Shown here in pieces: positions 42,300 to 50,629 of a DNA stretch of 64,000 bases. This stretch comes from CADEDV01 sp036383515 (GTDB taxonomy: Bacteria; Bacteroidota; Bacteroidia; Chitinophagales; Chitinophagaceae). How positions within the stretch are numbered: position 1 is the first letter of the stretch; each line of letters opens with the position of its first letter. Under the pieces are notes generated by a model. That model was not told the DNA's origin and ran no database searches. It was given only the letters and a program-made list of their open reading frames with translations. A program made the position numbers and the translations under genes. The stretch covers positions 22,254 to 86,253 of the forward strand of contig DASVOE010000032.1 in assembly GCA_036383515.1 (NCBI GenBank), given 5' to 3'.

Positions 42300-43781
42300 T
42301 TATTGATCCAAAAAGATAGTGGAGTCTTTCAAAAGCGGAATCTTTTGCTGAAAAAGTGAATTTAGTATTACCCTGAATTGGTTGACATTTGAAATATTAT
42401 TATACAGTAATGAATAATTCTTATCCGGGAAATAAACAGCATTAAGATTCATAAATTGATATTCTTTATACTCCGGTTCGTTATTTTTAAATTGACGATA
42501 ACCATGATCGCTCATCAGGATAATAACAGGAGGTTTATCAGATGATTTTTTGATATGATCTATAAGAGCCAGTAATTTTTTATTCGTGTACTGAAGGTAT
42601 TCAATATATGAATTTTTATCCTTACAATAGGCATCGTTTATTATTTTTTCAAAAGGAACTGGCTGGCTATTGCTGTCAAAATAATACCGATAGTGCGGCA
42701 TTACGAGATGAGTATATATAAATTTTGGGTTTTTAGTTTTTTTAGATGCAATAGATTCTGTCAATTCATAAATCTTATTATTGTTGTTTAAGTCTTTATA
42801 GTAATAATCAGAAAGAATTTTTTTTATTTTCAGCGTAGTTAGTAAATGATATCCCAGATCTCTTTGAATGCGGGTTGTAAATGTTTGCGAAGTAATTGAT
42901 ATAGTTTTGAGGGGTAGAAAAGTCGGGGGAACCGGAGCAAGGTGATTATTAAAGTCAAATATAGAGTAGTTATAAAACGAATAACCCTGGCTTAAAAAAT
43001 AACCCAGAGCTCTACTCTTCTTTAATGTATTAAGCACTATGGGGAGATATTTTAGGTTGTTGACGTGTTCTGAAACTCCTGTTAGATAGTTCATGTTTAA
43101 CAGGGAAGCGATAGAATACTCCGTAAAATTATAGTTGGCTGAACTATTGGAAACCACATGAAAATTTCTTTTTTCCAATTCGGCTAAGAAGGGCGCATTA
43201 TCAAAACCAAATAAATCCTTTAGTTGAGTTTGACCGGCATATTCATCAGCTACAATCAGGTAAATATCTGGTTTTGGACAGGCATTGCAATCCGTAAATT
43301 CCTGGGAAATAGCTACAGGTGATTGATTATTTTTAATCACTTTTAAAACTAAATTTCCTGCATCCATTAGAATTAAGATAAGGAATAGCCAGTTTAAATA
43401 TTTTGTAATTGATATAAATTCCTTATTAGTTTTTTTAAAATATAGAATCAGTAGTATTAACAATAAGAAAGAGACAGGTATAATAAAGCTGTATTTGTTA
43501 AAGAGAAAATTTCCAAAAACGTTTTTTGAAATGTCGTGTAATTTCCCAAAAAAGAAATTGTAGGCCATGATGAAAAAAACAACCAGGCTTGCCTTGATAA
43601 GATTTTTGTAAAAGAAAAAGAAAAGAAAAGAGAGTACAATGGCAAAGCTTATATATTTTAACAACAAGACTAATGCTTCTGCGGACGGAACAATACCAAA
43701 ATTTTCTGTATACCCATGAAGAACAAAAAATAGAGAGAGAAAATATAGAAAGAGAGGATATTTTCTGAAAAAACTAAACAT
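42300..43781 (-). CDS. Membrane sulfatase-superfamily protein, copy 1
   Basis: The 493-residue protein has five N-terminal helices (about 8-150) and a periplasmic alkaline-phosphatase-superfamily domain. Metal and nucleophile motifs are PDIYLIVADEYAGQT (D179), ANYNFTEYSIASLLNM (T220 as likely nucleophile) and ILMSDHGYRQF (D425, H426). A Thr nucleophile suggests a phospho-group transferase (LtaS/EptA-like) rather than a Cys/Ser sulfatase. A close Cys pair (TDCNACP, C165/C168) sits between the membrane part and the catalytic domain. It is a tandem paralogue of the next gene, 15 bp apart. Substrate unknown. Confidence 0.83.
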   Translation of the reverse strand: MFSFFRKYPLFLYFLSLFFVLHGYTENFGIVPSAEALVLLLKYISFAIVLSFLFFFFYKNLIKASLVVFFIMAYNFFFGKLHDISKNVFGNFLFNKYSFIIPVSFLLLILLILYFKKTNKEFISITKYLNWLFLILILMDAGNLVLKVIKNNQSPVAISQEFTDCNACPKPDIYLIVADEYAGQTQLKDLFGFDNAPFLAELEKRNFHVVSNSSANYNFTEYSIASLLNMNYLTGVSEHVNNLKYLPIVLNTLKKSRALGYFLSQGYSFYNYSIFDFNNHLAPVPPTFLPLKTISITSQTFTTRIQRDLGYHLLTTLKIKKILSDYYYKDLNNNNKIYELTESIASKKTKNPKFIYTHLVMPHYRYYFDSNSQPVPFEKIINDAYCKDKNSYIEYLQYTNKKLLALIDHIKKSSDKPPVIILMSDHGYRQFKNNEPEYKEYQFMNLNAVYFPDKNYSLLYNNISNVNQFRVILNSLFQQKIPLLKDSTIFLDQ

Positions 43782-43796
43782 TAGTTATACATGTAT

Positions 43797-45299
43797 TTAA
43801 TGAAGAAAGCTAATTGAATCCTTTAATAATGGAAGATGCAGGTTAAACTGCAAATTTAGCAGAACCCTGAATTGGTTTACGTTAGATAAGCCATCATAAA
43901 ACCCTGAATAGTCACTACCTGGAATTAACACCGAGTTAATATTCATAAAGTAGTATTTAACGTCTACATGCTCATCTTTATTAAATTGACGATAACCATG
44001 ATCACTCATTAGGAGGATTATGGGAGGTTTTTCTGATGATTTTTTGATATGATCTATTAGTGCTAATAATTTTTCATTTGCATATTGCAGGTATTCAATA
44101 TAGGCCGTTTTATTTTTACAATAATACTTATCCATAATTTTTTCAAGCGGTGTGGGCTTGCCTTTTTTATCAAAGTAATAATGAAAGTGCGGCATTACCA
44201 GATGGGTATAAACAAATTTTGGATGTTTACTTTTTTTTGATGCAATAGATTTTGTCAATTCATAGAGTTTATTATTATTGTCTAAATCAGTATAGTAAAA
44301 ATCAGAAAAAACTTTTTTCGTTTTAAACCTGGTTGCTAAATGAAATCCTATATCCCTTTGTATCCTGTTTGTAAATGTTTGTGAAGTAATTAATATATTT
44401 TTGAGAGGAATAAATGTTGGGGAGACAGGGGAAGGATGACCGGTAAAGTCGAACATGGAATAATTGTAGAACGAATACCCCTGGCTCAATAAATAGTGCA
44501 ATATTCTGTTCTTCTTCAGCATAGCCAGTGTTTTTGCGAGTTCATACTGACTATAAGGGTTTCCTGAAAGTTCTGTTAGATAGCTCATGTTAAAAAGAGA
44601 GGCTACAGAGTATTGTGTGAAATTATAATTTGCCAAGCTATTGGAAACAACATGAAACCCTCTTTTTTTCAGTTCAGTGAAGAAAAGAGTGTTATCAAAA
44701 TTAAATATATGCTGTAGCTCAGTTTGCCCGGCATACTCATCTGCCAGAATCAGGTAAATATCACTTTTTGGACAGGTGTTGCAATCTGTAAACTCCGCAG
44801 GAGTTTCAATTGACCGGCTATTATTTTTAATGATTTTTAATGTCAGGTCCCCGGTATCCAGGAGAATCAAAATAATAAATAACCAATTCAAATATTTTGT
44901 GGTTAATGTGAAAGGTTTATCAGTTTTTTTAAAATAGAGAATCAGAAACACTAACAGGACTATAGTAGCGGGTAATATGAAACTGTATTTGATTAAGAAA
45001 CTGTTTTTAAAAATGATTTTTGAGACATCATGCAATTTGCCAAAAAAGAAATTGTAGGCCATAATGAAAAAGACAACCAGGCTTGCCTTTTTTAAATTTT
45101 TATATAAAACCCAGAACAAAAAAGTAAGTATAATTGAAAACCCGAAATACTTTAAAAACAACAGAAACGCCTCTGTAGGCAGAACAATACCAAAGTTTTC
45201 TGTGAATCCGTGAAGAACAAAAAAAAATGAAAGACCGTAAAGAAAAAAAGGGAGGGTCTTAATTGTATTTTTCACCTGAACGCTGATTGTTCTAAGCAT
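43797..45299 (-). CDS. Membrane sulfatase-superfamily protein, copy 2
   Basis: A 500-residue paralogue of the following gene, with the same plan: five N-terminal helices and a periplasmic alkaline-phosphatase-like domain. Motifs are SDIYLILADEYAGQTELQHI (D187), LANYNFTQYSVASLFNM (T228) and LLMSDHGYRQF. The same membrane-proximal Cys pair is present (TDCNTCP). The catalytic residues are conserved in both copies, so both are probably active. Its start overlaps the methyltransferase stop by 8 bp. A phosphoethanolamine- or phosphoglycerol-type transfer to an envelope glycan or lipid is inference from fold. Confidence 0.83.
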   Translation of the reverse strand: MLRTISVQVKNTIKTLPFFLYGLSFFFVLHGFTENFGIVLPTEAFLLFLKYFGFSIILTFLFWVLYKNLKKASLVVFFIMAYNFFFGKLHDVSKIIFKNSFLIKYSFILPATIVLLVFLILYFKKTDKPFTLTTKYLNWLFIILILLDTGDLTLKIIKNNSRSIETPAEFTDCNTCPKSDIYLILADEYAGQTELQHIFNFDNTLFFTELKKRGFHVVSNSLANYNFTQYSVASLFNMSYLTELSGNPYSQYELAKTLAMLKKNRILHYLLSQGYSFYNYSMFDFTGHPSPVSPTFIPLKNILITSQTFTNRIQRDIGFHLATRFKTKKVFSDFYYTDLDNNNKLYELTKSIASKKSKHPKFVYTHLVMPHFHYYFDKKGKPTPLEKIMDKYYCKNKTAYIEYLQYANEKLLALIDHIKKSSEKPPIILLMSDHGYRQFNKDEHVDVKYYFMNINSVLIPGSDYSGFYDGLSNVNQFRVLLNLQFNLHLPLLKDSISFLH

Positions 45300-46671
45300 G
45301 CTTTTTCATTAAATAAAGTGTTCGCCCTGAATTTGCAATCGCCTTTTTTTTAAGTACGATAAACTTCTCTTCGAAAGATCTGATAAAATTCTCTTCTGTA
45401 TAATTGATATAGATATCCTTTTTTTGCTGCAGCATGAAGGCGATTTTGCTATCCGTTTTCGGTACAAACTCAATAATAAGGTACCGGGTTATCGTTGAAA
45501 AAAAGACGGCTATTTTTTCAAAGGGGATATTCTTCCCAATTGCCAGGTGATGTACCAGGGCCAGGGCAAAGCAAATATCAACCCGTGCTCTTTGCATAAA
45601 TGAATCCCTCTCTTCATTGTTGACACCGATCGAAGGTGAAGGATTTGAAACATCCATGACCAGGGGGAGAATTTTTGTATTATCCTTTTTTAATTTAAGA
45701 TAAAGTTTATTAATAGAGGAATGATCAAAATCCGTCGTTATAGTAGGTATATTTTTTTGTGCTAATATCATTGAAAATTCACCTTCATTGCCCCCAATAT
45801 CTGCACCGCTATGGAGATCGGACAGCGTGTCCACCATTTCAACAATAATAGCTTTTTTTACCTCTAAGTAATCGTCACGAAGTGTAGCTTCCTGGTAATA
45901 ATTCTCCCAGGTACTTGTTTTTCCTTTCCATTGAAGTGTTTGTACCAATGATTCCAGGCTTTCTACCAGGCTCCGGAATTTTTTTTCCGAAAAAGCAGTT
46001 TTAGAAGACTCTTGCTTCACCGGTTGTTTAGCAGCTATACTGGCGTGTAAATGAATATGGAGGTACGTATAAAGTGAAAATTTACTTTTCCAAGGCAACA
46101 TTGACTTTGTCAATTGCAGGGGTATGCCATCCGGGTAAGCCAATTGTAAAGCCTGAAGTGGTTGTTTATAATAATGCATCAACAGTAAGGGCGAAAGAAA
46201 ATTCTCACAAAATTGCCGGTAGGCAATCCACGGCTGTGAAGGGTTGTATTTTTCAAAAGACAATGTATCAATAAAAACAGGAGTTGCGTTGCGCCATTGA
46301 ATATTAAAAGGAGTAGCATCTTTCAGTACCAATCCAAATGGTAATACTTCTTTTGCTATTTGCAGTGTAAGCAATGCTGCATCTTTAAGCATATCAAAAC
46401 TCCATTCATAAGGGTAGCTGATAAAAGGAATTTTTTCTGGTAGCAGTGTTTTAAAGTAACCTGGAATTTGTGACAGGTTTTCATTTATCTCCGTATGCGG
46501 GATAAGTAGTTTTTTTTCTATGAGCTGATCATAGCAACCACTTTTTATAAAATGGTCGAAATCTTTTTGAAAGACCTCGTTCACCTGCCTGTATAGCCTG
46601 CCATCTTTTTCAAACATAAAACCTGCCGGGTCACGATAAGAAGCAGGAAGCGGCGTAGTGATTTGCTGCAT
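45292..46671 (-). CDS. Class I SAM-dependent methyltransferase with kinase-like N-terminal region
   Basis: The 459-residue cytosolic protein has a C-terminal Rossmann methyltransferase domain with motif I ADIGGNEGEFSMILA (about 290-304), then TTDFDHSSINKLY (acidic motif II) and FALALVHHLAIGKNIP. The N-terminal ~220 residues are unusual. GLVLKDATPFNIQWRNATPV followed by FIDTLSFE (about 113-140) resembles the HxDxxxxN plus D(F/T)G-type catalytic and metal segments of aminoglycoside-kinase-like folds, with the His replaced. This may be a pseudokinase or substrate-docking domain. It is encoded 14 bp downstream of the 55-residue DPGSGS protein and overlaps the sulfatase-like gene, so it belongs to the operon. 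Confidence 0.82.
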   Translation of the reverse strand: MQQITTPLPASYRDPAGFMFEKDGRLYRQVNEVFQKDFDHFIKSGCYDQLIEKKLLIPHTEINENLSQIPGYFKTLLPEKIPFISYPYEWSFDMLKDAALLTLQIAKEVLPFGLVLKDATPFNIQWRNATPVFIDTLSFEKYNPSQPWIAYRQFCENFLSPLLLMHYYKQPLQALQLAYPDGIPLQLTKSMLPWKSKFSLYTYLHIHLHASIAAKQPVKQESSKTAFSEKKFRSLVESLESLVQTLQWKGKTSTWENYYQEATLRDDYLEVKKAIIVEMVDTLSDLHSGADIGGNEGEFSMILAQKNIPTITTDFDHSSINKLYLKLKKDNTKILPLVMDVSNPSPSIGVNNEERDSFMQRARVDICFALALVHHLAIGKNIPFEKIAVFFSTITRYLIIEFVPKTDSKIAFMLQQKKDIYINYTEENFIRSFEEKFIVLKKKAIANSGRTLYLMKKHA

Positions 46672-46685
46672 AGCAGGCCTGTTAT

Positions 46686-46853
46686 TTATTGTTTGGGTGA
46701 CCTGGTAAATAATGATTTTATATAAAGCCAGGCATTGGCAAAAAAATGCCGGATATTTCTAAAGAAAAATACAATACCCATAGCAGCTGCTACGATAACC
46801 TGTATAAGATAGCTGCCGCTTCCCGGATCAATATATAAAAGATAGTTCATCAT
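46686..46853 (-). CDS. Small membrane protein with DPGSGS motif (55 aa)
   Basis: The 55-residue frame opens at the ATG at 46853 (a second ATG follows) and encodes MMNYLLYIDPGSGSYLIQVI, then one hydrophobic helix to about residue 31 (VAAAMGIVFFF), an arginine/aromatic stretch (RNIRHFFANAWLYIKSLF) and a short basic tail (TRSPKQ). The stop is at 46686. I recognise the Y-x-D-P-G-S/T-G-S-Y-L/I pattern from short membrane proteins beside large methyltransferase and sulfatase-type genes, but know of no assigned function. It lies 14 bp before the methyltransferase and should be the first gene of the operon. Coding potential and spacing are good. Confidence 0.78.
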   Translation of the reverse strand: MMNYLLYIDPGSGSYLIQVIVAAAMGIVFFFRNIRHFFANAWLYIKSLFTRSPKQ

Positions 46854-46932
46854 TGTTCAATAGAAGTATCGGACGTACAAGAGTGCGACGCAACGAAGTT
46901 GGTAGTAGCACTACAGTCCGCCCCATAAAAAT

Positions 46933-48045
46933 TTACATATAACTCAAATTTGTTTTCGGCGTCAAAGTTACCAAAGTTTCATACATCAGCTGGATGGTGG
47001 CTTCAATATCATCCTTGTGCAGCATCTCCACTGTAGTATGCATATAGCGCAGCGGAATAGAAATAAGTACAGAAGGACAACCATCGTTTGAGTAAGCGAA
47101 TGAATCGGTATCAGTGCCGGTGCTGCGGCTCAGGGCCCTCCATTGCACAGGTATCTTTTTATCAGCGGCCACTTTTTCTACCAATGCCAGCAGTTTATTA
47201 TGAACAGCCGGCGCATAGGAGAGAGAAGGACCTTTGCCGGTACTTACATCACCTTCAATATTTTTATTGATCATCGGTGTAGTGGTATCATGTGTTACAT
47301 CTGTAATAATAGCGATATTGGGCTTTATGCGGCGGGCAATCATTTCGGCACCACGTAATCCAATTTCTTCCTGCACAGCATTCACTACATACAGACCGAA
47401 AGGCAGTTTCTTTTTATTTTCTTTTAATAACCTCGCTACTTCAGCAATCATAAAACCGCCAATACGGTTATCAAATGCACGACCTATATAATTGCCATTG
47501 GCGAGTTCATCAAAACCATCCTGGTAGGTAACCACTGCACCAATGTGAATGCCGAGGTCTTCTACTTCTTTACGACTCCTTGCACCGCAATCCAACCAGA
47601 GATTATCTGTTCTGGGTTGTGTTTCTTTTGTATCGGGTGCAAGGCGGGTATGAATGGCCGGCCAGCCAAACACTCCCTTTACCGATCCTTTTTTTCCATG
47701 TATCCACACCCGTGATGCAGGAGCTGTCTGGTGATCTACACCACCATTTCTTTTTAAATAGATCAACCCTTCTGGTGTAACATAATTTACAAACCAGCTG
47801 ATCTCATCAGCATGTGCTTCTATCACAACTTTAAAAGCATGACCAGGATTTATCACCCCTACTGCAGTGCCATACGGATCTACATAATGTGTATCTACGT
47901 AAGGTTTCAGGTATTCTATCCATAGTTTCTGCCCCCAGGTTTCAAAACCCACCGGGGAGGCATTATTTATATAGTTGCGGAGAAAGACATGTGATGCATT
48001 GGTAAGAACTGATTTCTTTGCTTTCGTAGTTTTTGCTTTAGCCAT
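46933..48045 (-). CDS. M42 family metallopeptidase (glutamyl/tetrahedral aminopeptidase-like)
   Basis: The 370-residue cytosolic peptidase has the binuclear metal site of M42: H78 in VVIEAHADEISWFV, bridging D192 in RAFDNRIGG, catalytic/ligand E226-E227 in NAVQEEIGLRGA, a later Asp in ITDVTHD and His in PLRYMHTTVEML. The STGTDTDSFAYSNDG segment is also typical. Family members form large dodecameric TET complexes or act as deblocking aminopeptidases; specificity is not deducible. The N-terminal Lys/Thr-rich MAKAKTTKAKK extension is unusual. It is monocistronic upstream of the glycan operon, with about 80 bp between. Confidence 0.93.
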   Translation of the reverse strand: MAKAKTTKAKKSVLTNASHVFLRNYINNASPVGFETWGQKLWIEYLKPYVDTHYVDPYGTAVGVINPGHAFKVVIEAHADEISWFVNYVTPEGLIYLKRNGGVDHQTAPASRVWIHGKKGSVKGVFGWPAIHTRLAPDTKETQPRTDNLWLDCGARSRKEVEDLGIHIGAVVTYQDGFDELANGNYIGRAFDNRIGGFMIAEVARLLKENKKKLPFGLYVVNAVQEEIGLRGAEMIARRIKPNIAIITDVTHDTTTPMINKNIEGDVSTGKGPSLSYAPAVHNKLLALVEKVAADKKIPVQWRALSRSTGTDTDSFAYSNDGCPSVLISIPLRYMHTTVEMLHKDDIEATIQLMYETLVTLTPKTNLSYM

Positions 48046-48167
48046 AGTTTTATTTTTATGTTACCAGCTTTTGTTCCCTGATCGTCTTCGTTGCGCTTGC
48101 CCCGACTTTATCCTCCGACTCTTTACTCATCACCAATCTGCAATATGTAACCGGTGGCCAAAAATAA

Positions 48168-49022
48168 TCAAATGCGGGTTACCAGCATGAGCAAGGCTGA
48201 AAGAGCCATCAATCCATCTAATATGAAGTAATAGAACATATCAGCAAAATGACGACGTGCATAATTGTATAGTCCTGCAGTAATAATGCCCGGAACCAGT
48301 AAAAGGATAATAGACGACCAACTATAATCGTATGCAGACAATAACAAAGTTGAAACACCATACAAGAGAAGAGAAAGAACAAATAGGTAAGTAATACCCT
48401 TTTCACTCAAATAGGTAATCAGGCTGCGGATGCCGGCGACTGTATCATCCTGCCGGTCACGATAATCAAACAGGATGCAGATAGCATAGATCAGGAAGAA
48501 ACGACTGAACACAAAGAAAGTAAACGGCGGGGTCCATGTTTGCTCTGAAACAATAATGGGTAAAACAGTTGTTACATACATCCATACAAAAGCCAGGAAG
48601 ATGGTTTTGCCGAGCGCTATTTTTCGTAAAGCTCTGAAATATGGATGAGGAATTTTTGGCGCCGAATAAAGGAATGTGACAATAGCAGCTATAAGTAACC
48701 AGGGCCAGTACAGCAAGAGATAAAAAAAGAAAATGGCCGAGCCCGCCAAACCAATTATAAAAATGATCAGATGAACAGAACGGTTTCGCTGCAGCCATTC
48801 AATACGGGGAGAAGGAATAACCGATTCAGCAGTTAGCCACCAATGAAAACTGTAACTGGTAAGTGTAGAAAAAAAGATAAAGGCGGCGAGATGAAAATGA
48901 GTATCACTATTCAATAAAAAGTGAAAGGTCTGGTCCGCCATCAGCACGGCACATGCTGCAATAAAAAGATTACTGTAAATGAAAAAACGAGATACGGTTT
49001 CCTGTACAATTTTAAAACTCAT
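48168..49022 (-). CDS. UbiA-like polytopic membrane protein
   Basis: The 284-residue protein has about eight membrane helices. The segment IYAICILFDYRDRQDDTVAG IRSL (about 180-202) matches the second Asp-rich motif (D-Y-x-D-x-x-D-D) of UbiA prenyltransferases, and the following KGI helix fits. The first motif, usually N-D-x-x-D after helix 2, is replaced by TSYSFHWWLTAES, so the usual metal-diphosphate site is not intact. It may be a non-catalytic or divergent prenyltransferase-like protein. It starts immediately after the lipoprotein stop (TAG-ATG adjacency), so translation coupling is likely. Confidence 0.8.
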   Translation of the reverse strand: MSFKIVQETVSRFFIYSNLFIAACAVLMADQTFHFLLNSDTHFHLAAFIFFSTLTSYSFHWWLTAESVIPSPRIEWLQRNRSVHLIIFIIGLAGSAIFFFYLLLYWPWLLIAAIVTFLYSAPKIPHPYFRALRKIALGKTIFLAFVWMYVTTVLPIIVSEQTWTPPFTFFVFSRFFLIYAICILFDYRDRQDDTVAGIRSLITYLSEKGITYLFVLSLLLYGVSTLLLSAYDYSWSSIILLLVPGIITAGLYNYARRHFADMFYYFILDGLMALSALLMLVTRI

Positions 49023-49487
49023 CTATCTTTTTAGTAGCCTTATGGCATCTGATTGAGTGTATTCACTTCTGTTACCGGCCTTGTCTTTCAAAACAAATCC
49101 AAAAGTTGCAGTAGTGTCCCTGGTAACAGGGCTCAAGGGTAAGGTCAGATATGTTGGTAATAAGTCTGCTCCATAAGCAAACTCTACTACAATATCTGCT
49201 TCTTTGGTTTTAACGGGAACACCCAACCCATTCAAACTGATCTTTAAAGTATCCAATGGTTGAAACCCAACAGATCCATTATACCATTTATAGATAACAA
49301 AAACGGAGTCAACATCACCTTCCTGGTCAGTAAACTTTGCTTTTATCGCAATTACATCTCCTTGTCTTACTGTTCCGGGCGAGATTGATTTCATTTTAAC
49401 CTGTGGCACTGTAGTAAACTTATCTTTGCTGCATGAAATGACCAGGAGTGATGCCAGCAAGCAGAGCAGGGAAGTCTTCATTTTCAT
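49023..49487 (-). CDS. Small lipoprotein with Ig-like domain
   Basis: The 154-residue protein has a lipoprotein signal MKMKTSLLCLLASLLVISC, with the lipobox Cys at 19 followed by SKDK. The mature part is beta-rich with a single PKD/cadherin-like module (ISPGTVRQGDVIAIKAKFTD then QEGDVDSVFVIYKW). It ends LKDKAGNRSEYTQSDAIRLL. No enzymatic feature is seen. It is directly adjacent to the UbiA-like gene, suggesting the two proteins are made together. Function is unknown. Confidence 0.8.
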   Translation of the reverse strand: MKMKTSLLCLLASLLVISCSKDKFTTVPQVKMKSISPGTVRQGDVIAIKAKFTDQEGDVDSVFVIYKWYNGSVGFQPLDTLKISLNGLGVPVKTKEADIVVEFAYGADLLPTYLTLPLSPVTRDTTATFGFVLKDKAGNRSEYTQSDAIRLLKR

Positions 49488-49539
49488 ATCACCAAATTAA
49501 GATAAACAAATATAAGCTTTTTACTTTCACTACTCAGGC

Positions 49540-50535
49540 ATGTACGAGCAATGGGATCATAAAATTTTCAATGTAAAAGAGACCGATTTTGAAGACCTGG
49601 CACTGGAAATATTCCAATACCAGTACCAGGGGAATGAAGTGTATAAAAGTTATGTGGATGCAATAGGAATAAAGCCCGGTTCAATAAAAGAGATCACAGC
49701 AATTCCTTTTCTACCTATCCGTTTTTTTAAAACCCATTCCGTTAAAACGGGAAATTTTGAACCAGCGGCTGTGTTTGAAAGCAGCGGCACCACCGGTATG
49801 ATCAACAGCCGGCATTATATAAAAGATCTCAGCCTTTATGAAGAAAGTTTTTTAAAAGGGTTTGAATCCTTTTATGGATCAATAAATAATTGGTGCATCA
49901 TCGGGTTGTTGCCTTCTTATTTAGAAAGGAATAATTCTTCGTTAGTGTATATGGTGAATGAACTGGTGAAAAAAAGTCATCATTCACAAAGCGGCTTTTA
50001 CCTCGACGAATATGATAAACTCTTTGCAATACTTAAACAGTTGGAAAACCAGCAACAAAAAACGTTACTGATCGGTGTCACCTTTGCTTTATTGGATTTT
50101 GCAGAACGATATGCATTGCCTTTACAACATACGATTATTATGGAAACGGGCGGAATGAAAGGACGCCGGCAGGAAATGATCAGGGAACAGGTGCATGAGA
50201 TGTTGAAAAACACTTTTGCAGTCCCCCTTATCCATTCAGAATATGGGATGACCGAATTATTATCGCAAGCTTATTCAAAGGGCAATGGTCTTTTTCAATG
50301 CCCGCCCTGGATGAAGGTTGTATTACGGGATGAAGAAGATCCGCTAAGTGTCAGACATATAAAAGATGTCAGACGCTTAGTGGGTGCCATCAATATCATT
50401 GATCTCGCTAATATTCACTCTTGCAGTTTTATTGCAACGGATGATGCCGGTCGCTTATATCCCGATGGCAGCTTTGAAGTACTCGGTCGCATGGATAATA
50501 GTGACCTGCGGGGCTGTAGTTTGATGGTGTTGTAA
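49540..50535 (+). CDS. LuxE/AMP-ligase-like acyl-activating protein
   Basis: The 331-residue cytosolic protein resembles LuxE-type acyl-protein synthetases of the ANL superfamily. The ATP-binding loop FESSGTTGMINSRHYI (E80-S82, T84-T85) and later HSEYGMTELLSQAY and VLGRMDNSDLRGCS match A-motifs of adenylating enzymes. There are no luciferase or reductase genes here, so light production is not suggested. Activation of an acyl or carboxyl substrate for transfer to a thiol is plausible. It is divergent from the lipoprotein gene and monocistronic, ending just before a spacer inverted repeat. Confidence 0.87.
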   Translation: MYEQWDHKIFNVKETDFEDLALEIFQYQYQGNEVYKSYVDAIGIKPGSIKEITAIPFLPIRFFKTHSVKTGNFEPAAVFESSGTTGMINSRHYIKDLSLYEESFLKGFESFYGSINNWCIIGLLPSYLERNNSSLVYMVNELVKKSHHSQSGFYLDEYDKLFAILKQLENQQQKTLLIGVTFALLDFAERYALPLQHTIIMETGGMKGRRQEMIREQVHEMLKNTFAVPLIHSEYGMTELLSQAYSKGNGLFQCPPWMKVVLRDEEDPLSVRHIKDVRRLVGAINIIDLANIHSCSFIATDDAGRLYPDGSFEVLGRMDNSDLRGCSLMVL

Positions 50536-50546
50536 TTAAAATCAAT

Positions 50547-50604
50547 AGTTATGAGTCAACATAGAAGGGTCAGGTTACTTCTTTAGTATTGCCGACTCAT
50601 AACT
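50547..50604. repeat. 11-bp inverted repeat in spacer
   Basis: AGTTATGAGTC (50547-50557) and GACTCATAACT (50594-50604) are perfect inverted copies with a 36-nt loop, in the spacer between the convergent LuxE-like and LytTR genes. The same GACTCATAACT/CGACTC vocabulary recurs in other spacers. Confidence 0.65.
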
Positions 50605-50629
50605 ACCAACTCTCAACTCATAGCTGGTG

